The notes under the pieces are model-generated. The model was not told where the DNA came from. It made no database searches and saw nothing but the letters and a program-made list of their open reading frames with translations. DNA of 15,478 bases from Dyella_B sp035690825. GTDB lineage: Bacteria > Pseudomonadota > Gammaproteobacteria > Xanthomonadales > Rhodanobacteraceae. A program made the translations under genes and the position numbers. Of the stretch, positions 1-6,210 are shown in pieces. How positions within the stretch are numbered: the stretch's first letter is position 1; the number at the start of each line of letters is the position of its first letter. The stretch spans positions 1 through 15,478 of the forward strand of contig NZ_JBQCHP010000052.1 of the NCBI RefSeq assembly GCF_051954575.1, in the 5' to 3' direction.

Positions 1-111
1 CGCCCAGATCTCGCAGTAGACGCCGATCTCGCGGATGCGGCGTGCGATGAGTTGCGTGTATTGCGCGCCGAAATCGAGGATGAGGATTTTGTCGCTGTGG
101 ATGTTGGTCAT
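1..111 (-). CDS. guaA: GMP synthase (glutamine-hydrolysing), N-terminal fragment
   Basis: Only the first 37 codons are present; the gene runs off the left edge. From the ATG at 111-109 the reading contains ILILDFGAQYTQLIARR, then IREIGVYCEIW, the N-terminal strand and helix of the class I glutamine amidotransferase domain of GuaA. The enzyme converts XMP to GMP with ATP and glutamine in the cytoplasm. It lies downstream of guaB on the same strand, the usual guaB-guaA order, so the two consecutive steps IMP to XMP to GMP are encoded together. The 181-bp gap between them is longer than usual because it holds a palindromic element at 158-270. The catalytic Cys and the ATP-pyrophosphatase domain lie outside the window. 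The identification rests on this short, highly conserved stretch. Confidence 0.9.
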   Translation of the reverse strand, partial: MTNIHSDKILILDFGAQYTQLIARRIREIGVYCEIWA

Positions 112-157
112 TGGCAGCGAGATCAAGGTATGGGGAAGAAGCTGGGAAGCGCCTCAC

Positions 158-270
158 CGTCATCCCGGCGTAGGCCGGGATCCAGTGAAAACCCGCGCGA
201 AGCACTCAAAATTGATGATGTGTGCTTCGCACGCGTACCTGACCGGATTCCGGCTTTCGCCGGAATGACG
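158..270. repeat. REP-doublet / MITE-like palindromic element between guaB and guaA
   Basis: The element starts CGTCATCCCGGC and ends GCCGGAATGACG. Its outer 26 bp on each side are inverted repeats with four mismatches, and each end is itself a small hairpin (CCCGGC...GCCGGG and TTCCGGC...GCCGGAA). A second perfect 9-bp inverted repeat lies inside, GCGAAGCAC at 197-205 and GTGCTTCGC at 222-230, centred on almost the same point (213.5 against 214). The whole 113 bp can therefore fold as one nested cruciform. The 'GTCATCCCGGC...' type of end is familiar from dispersed REP-like elements of many proteobacteria. It could affect guaB-guaA mRNA stability or read-through. Copy number in the genome cannot be seen here. 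Confidence 0.75.
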
Positions 271-292
271 AGCGAAAAAGCGCCCGTGTGGA

Positions 293-1750
293 TCACGAAT
301 TGAGCCGGTAGTTCGGCGCTTCCTTCGTGATCTGGATATCGTGCGGATGCGCTTCGGTCACGCCGGCCGAGGTCACTTTCACGAACTGCGCCTTGTTGCG
401 CACGTCCTCGATCGTGGCCGCGCCCAGGTAACCCATCGAAGCGCGCAGGCCACCGATCAACTGGTGGATGATGTTGCGCAGCGGGCCGCGGTACGGCACG
501 CGGCCTTCGATGCCTTCGGGCACCAGCTTGTCGGCGTCGGCTTCTTCCTGGAAGTAGCGATCCTTGGACCCCAGCGCCATGGCGCCGAGCGAACCCATAC
601 CGCGGTAGCTCTTGTAGGAGCGGCCCTGGAACAGTTCCACTTCGCCCGGCGATTCTTCGGTGCCGGCGAACATGGAGCCGAGCATCACGGTGGATGCGCC
701 GGCGGCGAGCGCCTTGGGGATATCACCTGAATAGCGGATGCCGCCATCGGCGATCAGCGGGATTTCGTCCTTCAGTGCGGCGGCCACCATATCGATGGCA
801 GTGATCTGCGGCACGCCCACGCCAGCGACCACGCGCGTGGTGCAGATCGAACCGGGGCCGACGCCGACCTTTACCGCATCGACGCCCGCATGCATCAAAG
901 CGATGGCGGCCTCACCGGTAACGATGTTACCGGCAATCAGCTGCACTTGCGGGAAATGCTTCTTCACCCATGCGGCGCGTTCGATCACGCCTTGCGAATG
1001 GCCGTGCGCGGTATCGACCACGATCACGTCCACGCCGGCAGCGACCAGTGCTTCCACGCGCTGTTCGGTGTCGCCGCCCACGCCGACCGCCGCGCCGACC
1101 AGCAGGCGCTCGTGTGCGTCCTTCGCGGCGTTGGGGTTGTCGCGGGCCTTCTGGATGTCCTTCACCGTGATGAGGCCGCGCAACTGGAACGCGTCGTTCA
1201 CCACCAGCACTTTCTCGATGCGGTTCTTGTGCAGCAGCTGCAGCACGTCGTCCTGGCTGGCGCCTTCCTTCACCGTGACGAGCTTTTCCTGGCGGGTCAT
1301 GATGTTGCGCACGGGATCGTCGTGCTTGCGCTCGAAGCGCAGGTCGCGGCTGGTGACGATGCCTACCAGTTGCTCGCCTTCCACCACCGGCACGCCGGAG
1401 ATGTTGTGCGCGCGGGTGAGCTTGAGCACGTCGCGAATCGACGTGTGCGGGGTGACGGTGATCGGGCTGCGGATGACGCCGGCTTCGAATTTCTTCACCA
1501 GGCGCACTTCGGCGGCCTGCTGCTCGGCGGTCATGTTCTTGTGGATGATACCGATGCCGCCGTTCTGCGCCATGGTGATGGCAAGCCGGGCTTCGGTGAC
1601 GGTGTCCATGGCGGCGGACACGATGGGGATGTTCAGTCGAAGGTTCCGCGTGAGTCGTGTGGAGGTGTCCACGTCACGCGGCAGGACTTGGGAGTGGGCC
1701 GGGACGAGGTAGACGTCGTCGTAGGTAAGGGCCTCGGCGAGGATGCGCAT
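293..1750 (-). CDS. guaB: Inosine-5'-monophosphate dehydrogenase
   Basis: This enzyme oxidises IMP to XMP with NAD+, the committed step of guanine nucleotide synthesis, as a cytosolic tetramer. At 485 residues it has the normal bacterial length. The TIM-barrel start (EALTYDDVYLVPAHS, residues 6-20) is followed by a Bateman module of two CBS domains at about 95-205. The catalytic loop GVGPGSICTTR has its Cys at 303, close to Cys305 of the E. coli enzyme. The mobile flap is SYRGMGSLGAM (381-391), and VPYRG (418-422) supplies the active-site Arg. The start ATG at 1750 gives MRILAEALTYDDV, matching the family N-terminus. A perfect TATAAT box lies 28 bp upstream of it. folD is upstream on the same strand and guaA is downstream. 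Confidence 0.98.
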   Translation of the reverse strand: MRILAEALTYDDVYLVPAHSQVLPRDVDTSTRLTRNLRLNIPIVSAAMDTVTEARLAITMAQNGGIGIIHKNMTAEQQAAEVRLVKKFEAGVIRSPITVTPHTSIRDVLKLTRAHNISGVPVVEGEQLVGIVTSRDLRFERKHDDPVRNIMTRQEKLVTVKEGASQDDVLQLLHKNRIEKVLVVNDAFQLRGLITVKDIQKARDNPNAAKDAHERLLVGAAVGVGGDTEQRVEALVAAGVDVIVVDTAHGHSQGVIERAAWVKKHFPQVQLIAGNIVTGEAAIALMHAGVDAVKVGVGPGSICTTRVVAGVGVPQITAIDMVAAALKDEIPLIADGGIRYSGDIPKALAAGASTVMLGSMFAGTEESPGEVELFQGRSYKSYRGMGSLGAMALGSKDRYFQEEADADKLVPEGIEGRVPYRGPLRNIIHQLIGGLRASMGYLGAATIEDVRNKAQFVKVTSAGVTEAHPHDIQITKEAPNYRLNS

Positions 1751-1777
1751 GCGAAAAGTCTCGCTCCAAAGAGGAGA

Positions 1778-1783
1778 TTATAC
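1778..1783 (-). promoter_or_regulatory. Putative sigma70 -10 box of guaB
   Basis: On the minus strand this is a perfect TATAAT, ending 27 bp before the guaB ATG, so transcription would begin about 20 nt upstream of the start codon. At 16-18 bp spacing there is only a GC-rich, poor -35 match, so the promoter may rely on the -10 or on an activator. A stand-alone guaB promoter fits the 162-bp gap after folD. Confidence 0.45.
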
Positions 1784-1827
1784 GCGGGATGCGGCCGCGG
1801 CGCGAGATTTGCTTTCGCCCCTGCTGC

Positions 1828-1895
1828 GTAGGCTGGGATGCAATCCCGGCACGAGGCCGCAAACGTCGGAAAGCTGGGATGGCATTCCAGCCTAC
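1828..1895. repeat. REP-like double hairpin between folD and guaB
   Basis: Two near-identical hairpin units sit about 41 bp apart: GCTGGGATGCAATCCCGGC at 1832-1850 and GCTGGGATGGCATTCCAGC at 1873-1891. The outer edges GTAGGCTGGGAT and ATTCCAGCCTAC are also complementary to each other with one mismatch, so either two small hairpins or one long stem can form. This is a different family from the 158-270 element. It lies directly after the folD stop on the minus strand and could act as mRNA 3'-end structure for folD. Confidence 0.65.
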
Positions 1896-1912
1896 AGGCC
1901 AGAACACAAGGC

Positions 1913-2767
1913 TCAGGAACCCCGTGCTTCAGCCGCTTCCAGCGTGTTTTCCATCAAGGTGGCGACGGTCATCGGGCCGACGCCACCGGGCACGGGCGTA
2001 ATCCAACTGGCGCGCTCGGCGGCCACGCTGAAATCCACGTCGCCGACCAGGCGGCCATCGTCCAGGCGATTGATGCCCACGTCCACCACTACTGCGCCCG
2101 GCTTGATCCATTCGCCTTTCACCAGGCCCGGCTTGCCCACCGCAACGATCAGGATGTCGGCTTGCCGCACGTAGTTTTCGAGACCTCGGGTAAAGCGATG
2201 GCAGCACGTAGTGGTGCAGCCGGCAATAAGCAGCTCCAACGCCAGCGGACGGCCGACGTGATTGGACACGCCGACCACCACGGCGTGCTGGCCACGCACC
2301 GGCCGATCGGTGTGGCCCAGCAGCGTCATCACGCCGCGCGGCGTGCATGGGCGCAGGCCGAAACGGCGCAAGGCAAGGCGACCGACATTGACGGCCTGGA
2401 AGCCATCCACGTCCTTGCCGGGATCGATGCGATCGACCAGCGCGTCTTCGTCGATATGCTCCGGCAGCGGCGATTGCACCAGGATGCCGTGCACGTCCGG
2501 ATCGGCATTGAGCTGGTCGATCAGCGCAAACAGTTCTTCCTGCGTGGTGCTGGCCGGCAGGTCGTAGTCGTAGGAACGAAAACCCACTTGGTGGCAGGCC
2601 TTGCGCTTGTTGCGTACGTAGACCGACGACGCGGCATCGCTGCCCACCAGCACCACGGCCAGGCCAGGCTCCATCTTGCCGAAGGCCTTGCGTTCGCTGA
2701 CGCGCTTGGCGATGCGCTCAAGCAATTCCTGCGCGATGCGTTTGCCGTCGAGTATGCGTGCGCTCAT
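1913..2767 (-). CDS. folD: Bifunctional methylenetetrahydrofolate dehydrogenase / methenyltetrahydrofolate cyclohydrolase
   Basis: FolD interconverts 5,10-methylene-THF, 5,10-methenyl-THF and 10-formyl-THF with NADP+, supplying one-carbon units for purines and formyl-Met in the cytoplasm. The length of 284 residues is standard. The catalytic Lys54 lies in YVRNKRKAC (50-58), the same position as in E. coli. The Rossmann-domain signature VGVSNHVGRPLALELL is followed by AGCTTTCCHRFT. The C-terminal PVPGGVGPMTVATLMENT closes the active site. The ATG at 2767 is preceded by AGGA about 10 nt upstream. The gene starts 59 bp after the moeB-type gene ends on the same strand, so the two may be co-transcribed. 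Its folate product feeds purine synthesis, upstream of the guaB-guaA steps encoded next to it. Confidence 0.98.
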   Translation of the reverse strand: MSARILDGKRIAQELLERIAKRVSERKAFGKMEPGLAVVLVGSDAASSVYVRNKRKACHQVGFRSYDYDLPASTTQEELFALIDQLNADPDVHGILVQSPLPEHIDEDALVDRIDPGKDVDGFQAVNVGRLALRRFGLRPCTPRGVMTLLGHTDRPVRGQHAVVVGVSNHVGRPLALELLIAGCTTTCCHRFTRGLENYVRQADILIVAVGKPGLVKGEWIKPGAVVVDVGINRLDDGRLVGDVDFSVAAERASWITPVPGGVGPMTVATLMENTLEAAEARGS

Positions 2768-2826
2768 GGGGAGTCCTGGCTTGCGAAGCGTGCATTATCG
2801 CCGAATCGCCGCGCGGGTTGTCGCAT

Positions 2827-3993
2827 TCAGCCCACCGCGCAGAACCGCTCGATGTCTTCGTAGCCATGGAAATGCGCATCGGCGCCGCAGCCCGGACAGG
2901 CCGGATCGCGTGGCAGCCGCGTCTCGCGAAAGCGCATCGTCAAGGCGTCGAACGACAGCAGGCGCCCAACCAGCGGCTCGCCGATACCTAAGATGAGTTT
3001 CAACGCCTCGGTCGCCTGCAACAGGCCGACGATGCCTGGCAGTACGCCCAGCACGCCGGCTTCGCTGCAGTTGGGTGCGTCGGCCGCATCGGGCGGCTCG
3101 GGGAACAGGCAGCGATAGCAGGGCGAATCCTCGCGGCGCGGATCGAACACGCCGACCTGGCCACTGAAGCGCTCAACCGCACCGTAGACCATAGGTATCG
3201 TCAGGCGCCGCGTCGCCGCGGCAAGCAGGTAGCGCGCGGGAAAGTTGTCCGCGCCGTCGATGACCAGGTCGTGTCCACGAAGCAGCTGCTCCACGTTGTC
3301 AGCGCGCAGGCGCTCGTTATGCAACTCGACTTTTACGCGTGGATTGAGCGCGGCCAGGGTCATGCGCGCCGATTCGGTTTTCGGCATGCCCACGCGCGCA
3401 TCGGCGTGAATCACTTGCCGATGCAGATTGGAACGCTCTACGCGATCGTCATCGATCAGCGTGAGCTGCCCTACCCCTGCAGCGGCGAGATAAAGCGCCG
3501 CCGGTGCACCGAGGCCGCCAGCGCCCAGCAATACGATGCTGGCTTGTGCAAGCTTGAGCTGACCGGCCTCACCCACTTGCGGCAGGCGCAACTGGCGCGC
3601 GTAGCGTTCGGCGGAATCGGTGTCGAGCTGGGCGGCGCTGATCGGCAGGCCTTCGGTTTTCCAGCGCTCGAAGCCGCCGGCCACGGAGGCCACTCGTCCG
3701 TAGCCCATGCGTTGCAGCGCCTCGGCGGCGAACAGCGAGCGAACGCCGCTGCCGCATAAGGTGAGTATTTCGCGCTCGCGATTGGGTTCCAGGCTTTCGA
3801 TGCGCAATTCGAGAAAGCCGCGCGACAAGGCCAGCGCGCCGGTGGGTGATCCGGTGGCGCGCTCGTTGTCTTCGCGTACGTCGATCAGCAGTGCGCCTTG
3901 TGCCTGTTTGCGTAGGGCGTCGGCAGGAGCCAGCTCAGGTACGCGTTGGCGCAGCGAGGTCAGCCAGGATTCGCGGTCTAGGGGGCTGTTCAT
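2827..3993 (-). CDS. moeB: MoeB/ThiF-type adenylyltransferase with N-terminal rhodanese domain
   Basis: This is an E1-like enzyme that adenylates the C-terminal Gly-Gly of a small sulfur-carrier protein (MoaD or ThiS type). The protein has 388 residues. Residues about 20-118 form a rhodanese domain (LLIDVRE at 35-41; active-site loop CGSGVRS with Cys80). Residues 127-385 form the ThiF/MoeB fold: RYARQLRLPQVG, nucleotide loop GAGGLG (157-162), acidic DGADN (246-250), APNCSEAGVLGVLPG with Cys309, and zinc ligands CYRC (292-295) and CPGC (366-369). Rhodanese and E1 domains also occur together in eukaryotic MOCS3/Uba4, but there the rhodanese is C-terminal. No moaD, moaE, thiS or thiG lies nearby, so whether the pathway is molybdopterin or thiamine/tRNA thiolation stays open. 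folD follows after 59 bp. Confidence 0.85.
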   Translation of the reverse strand: MNSPLDRESWLTSLRQRVPELAPADALRKQAQGALLIDVREDNERATGSPTGALALSRGFLELRIESLEPNREREILTLCGSGVRSLFAAEALQRMGYGRVASVAGGFERWKTEGLPISAAQLDTDSAERYARQLRLPQVGEAGQLKLAQASIVLLGAGGLGAPAALYLAAAGVGQLTLIDDDRVERSNLHRQVIHADARVGMPKTESARMTLAALNPRVKVELHNERLRADNVEQLLRGHDLVIDGADNFPARYLLAAATRRLTIPMVYGAVERFSGQVGVFDPRREDSPCYRCLFPEPPDAADAPNCSEAGVLGVLPGIVGLLQATEALKLILGIGEPLVGRLLSFDALTMRFRETRLPRDPACPGCGADAHFHGYEDIERFCAVG

Positions 3994-4315
3994 CGGCGCA
4001 GTTTACCTCGCTGAGCAGCCCTCTCCCTTTGGAGACTGAAAAACGTTGGGGGCGAATGATGTTCGTCTTCGCTGTCTACCGAATATCCGCGACGCCCACC
4101 AAACCGACTACTCCACAAGTACAGCCGAACTCATCGTCCTGGCCGAGGCCACCGTATTGGAACAATATTCCTGCAAGGAGCCTCGACGAAGTCGCGCGCA
4201 ACCTGCAATGGCTCGCAAATTGTCGCCCGTGAACCCGGTCACGTTTTTTCCGTAGCGAGGAAAATTAAGCTCGAAAACCAGGGCCTTGGGCCCGAAGGAA
4301 CATCCGCGATTGTCT

Positions 4316-4343
4316 TTGAAGGATTCACGCATTGGCCTATACG
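4316..4343 (+). promoter_or_regulatory. Putative sigma70 promoter of the orphan gene
   Basis: TTGAAG (4316-4321) and TATACG (4338-4343) are separated by 16 bp; each matches its consensus at four of six positions. Transcription would start near 4350, about 37 nt before the chosen start codon. The -10 element sits in the loop of the inverted repeat at 4326-4356, so a protein bound to that palindrome would block the promoter. Confidence 0.4.
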
Positions 4344-4356
4344 GCCCCAATGCGTG
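4326..4356. promoter_or_regulatory. Perfect 10-bp inverted repeat overlapping the promoter (operator or RNA hairpin)
   Basis: CACGCATTGG (4326-4335) and CCAATGCGTG (4347-4356) are exact reverse complements with an 11-nt spacer that contains the putative -10 box. The spacer can add two more C-G pairs. As DNA it resembles an operator for a dimeric repressor. As RNA it could form a stable hairpin only if transcription starts further upstream. No T-run follows on the plus strand, so it is not a plausible intrinsic terminator. Confidence 0.6.
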
Positions 4357-4372
4357 GTGTCGGCCATCGCCA

Positions 4373-4380
4373 GAGGAGGG
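4373..4380 (+). promoter_or_regulatory. Ribosome binding site that fixes the orphan gene start
   Basis: The run AGAGGAGGG contains a near-perfect Shine-Dalgarno sequence (GAGGAGG), followed by a 6-8 nt spacer to the ATG at 4387. It decides against the longer frame beginning at 4354 and points to efficient translation. Confidence 0.75.
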
Positions 4381-4386
4381 AATCTC

Positions 4387-6099
4387 ATGCAAGTTACGGA
4401 TCCTATTGCTTTGGAGGCTTCCGTTGCGCACATCCGGCCAGACCTCCACAACCTAGCGGTCGAAGCATCGTTCGCTGACCTGGTTCGCGCCAACCTTTTG
4501 CCCGTCAATCCACAATCCATGCGCCGCGAGCAAATGGCGTTGGCGCGGCTAGAGCGGCTCTCAACGTCAAACAGCGCGGCTATGCAGTTTGTGTTGCCAG
4601 GCGTATTGGCGTCTCCTGCGCGACGGTGGCCGGAACTGGATGCGGCCGGCGCGGCACGGATGAGCGAGCTGGAGGCAAACCTTGCCGCCGTGGGCAAGGA
4701 TTTCCCCGGCGTGGAAACCGAGCTCCTGATGTGCCGGTATGCATGCGGGCTACTGGAAGGAGCGTGGCAGGTACGGGCAAGGAATAGCCAGAACGATCAC
4801 CATGGCCAGCCCCAAGGTCATCAATGCGAGCTGTGTGCCTGTCTGCCGACACCACCCGCACGCAGCGCGGTGGATTACACATGGCGGCGGAGCGAAGGCT
4901 TGCCACTCGTGACCAAGACATGGCCTTACCGCCGGGAGCTCGACAGTGTTTTGACCGGCGGCTGGGTATGGACGAGGACATTGAACGACTCCGACCTCGA
5001 TCTCGGCCTGCGGCACCGGTACGAGGACGACATTCTGGCTTTCCATGAGTACAAACGCGTCGTTGGCACCTTGGACACGGGCAAGGTCACTCAGCGCGTC
5101 AAGCATGGACTGGCCGATCAGTTCAGTGTCAATGGCGCCCGCGCTTTAGTGAGCGGTCTGTTCGCCGGCTATAAGCGGCGCTTGGATGAGTACTGGCTGC
5201 AAAGGCATGCCATGGGCGAGACCAGCCTGGCATCGTCCAACCCGCTCGGCGCGTTGAGCTACGGACTGCTACAACTGATGGATTGCCTGTTCTGGCATGT
5301 ATCGCCTGACAGCGAGCTCTGGCAGGAAGAACACCTCGCAGCTCTGGTGCTATGCCGCTTCCTGGATGATATGACCGACGTCCGCGCCGACGCCGTCACC
5401 GGAGAGATCAACAACTTCTGGCTCAGCGCCATGCCGGTCCACGAAAAGGCCCTTTATGCAGCTGCTGCGATGGGCCTTATCAAGTATGGATGCACACCTG
5501 AAGCTCATGGCTTTTTGTGGAACACCTGGCTGATGACCACTACGGTGGTTTGGCAAGGGCTGACAGGTCGGCATGCGCTATGGTTCGACGGCATCACGAC
5601 CACCATGCCCCCGTCCGACGACTGTCTCTTGTGCAGGCTGCGCCCCAACGCCTGCACGGGTCTGCTATCCGGCAGCGTGAATCTTCACTTCGGTCCACGT
5701 CCAGCCGTTGACACCCTCTCCCCCTCGGCGACCAGGCTTGTCGGCCGTTGCCGCGAAGAAGCGCCACTGGCTTTGTCCCTGTTTCACCGCGAATTGGCTG
5801 CCTTCGAAGCCATTCACGGCGCATGGCAGGGCAACGCCGACACCACTTGGAAGATCTTGTCTCGTACCTACATAGCCGCCGTCATTGCCACTCTCATCGA
5901 TGGAAGCCGCGCCCGCGATATCCAGCTCGACTCCTCGATCGTCGGCGCAGAGCTATTCGCCTCCCTCCACCAAGTCCCCTCGGGAAAGGAAGACACCGCC
6001 CTGCTTGCCTACATGTTCGGCTGTGCCCATCCCCACTTCCTGTGGAACTGTCTTGATTACACACCCACGGCCGTAAGCGGTGACTGGCTGGATGGCTGA
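4387..6099 (+). CDS. Orphan 570-residue protein with DDxxDxxxD motif and CxxC clusters; function unknown
   Basis: I do not recognise this family. The start is the ATG at 4387, preceded by GAGGAGG at ideal spacing; an in-frame ATG at 4354 lies inside the palindrome and lacks such a site. The protein looks helical and soluble, with no signal peptide and no clear membrane segment. Residues 325-344 read FLDDMTDVRADAVTGEINNF. Its D327-D328-x-x-D331-x-x-x-D335 pattern at the end of a hydrophobic helix resembles Mg-diphosphate binding motifs of class I isoprenoid synthases and UbiA-type prenyltransferases. No convincing NSE/DTE or second Asp-rich motif was found. There are 14 cysteines, including C147xxC150xC152 and C413xxC416 followed by C423, which could hold zinc or an Fe-S cluster. 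It is the only plus-strand gene between two minus-strand blocks and has no partner gene, which suggests acquisition. A prenyl or terpene enzyme is inference only. Confidence 0.85.
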   Translation: MQVTDPIALEASVAHIRPDLHNLAVEASFADLVRANLLPVNPQSMRREQMALARLERLSTSNSAAMQFVLPGVLASPARRWPELDAAGAARMSELEANLAAVGKDFPGVETELLMCRYACGLLEGAWQVRARNSQNDHHGQPQGHQCELCACLPTPPARSAVDYTWRRSEGLPLVTKTWPYRRELDSVLTGGWVWTRTLNDSDLDLGLRHRYEDDILAFHEYKRVVGTLDTGKVTQRVKHGLADQFSVNGARALVSGLFAGYKRRLDEYWLQRHAMGETSLASSNPLGALSYGLLQLMDCLFWHVSPDSELWQEEHLAALVLCRFLDDMTDVRADAVTGEINNFWLSAMPVHEKALYAAAAMGLIKYGCTPEAHGFLWNTWLMTTTVVWQGLTGRHALWFDGITTTMPPSDDCLLCRLRPNACTGLLSGSVNLHFGPRPAVDTLSPSATRLVGRCREEAPLALSLFHRELAAFEAIHGAWQGNADTTWKILSRTYIAAVIATLIDGSRARDIQLDSSIVGAELFASLHQVPSGKEDTALLAYMFGCAHPHFLWNCLDYTPTAVSGDWLDG

Positions 6100-6210
6100 G
6101 CAAAAGCCGGACCTGTTCGGCCTGCCAGCGACGTGATGCCCGTGGCAAGACTATTTTGCGGTACTGGAAAGGCGGCACTCTACTTGTAGCGCGGAAGGGC
6201 CGTCTACCGC

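Larger units (their letters stand above)
3994..4386. other. Long intergenic region upstream of the orphan gene
   Basis: There are 393 bp between the divergent starts of the moeB-type gene (minus) and the orphan gene (plus). Local GC is clearly lower than in the flanking genes; 4261-4320 is about 48 percent. No recognisable protein is encoded. A 58-codon frame starts at 4056 but looks random. The right end holds a promoter-like sequence, a 10-bp inverted repeat and a strong ribosome binding site (listed separately). The base composition and lack of coding sequence fit either a regulatory leader or the edge of an insertion. Confidence 0.6.

Noticed and set aside
738..1831. Long plus-strand open frames opposite guaB (324 and 313 codons)
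   Set aside because: They are antisense shadows in GC-rich sequence with low-complexity composition and no family motifs, while guaB on the other strand is unmistakable.
4056..4232. A 58-codon frame on the plus strand (MMFVFAVYRISATPTK...) with a G-rich stretch upstream, possibly a small peptide gene beside the orphan gene
   Set aside because: It has no recognisable motif, leader or precursor features, and its composition looks like a chance frame. The upstream GGGGG is a poor, too-close ribosome binding site.
4354..4386. An ATG 11 codons upstream of the chosen start of the orphan gene
   Set aside because: It lies within the right arm of the palindrome, very near the expected transcription start, and has no ribosome binding site. 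The ATG at 4387 has a near-perfect one.
6100..6210. A bidirectional terminator between the convergent orphan gene and der
   Set aside because: Only weak complementarity is present (a short GCCG...CGGC stem, and GCGGTA/TACCGC arms 41 bp apart), with no U-run in a suitable place.
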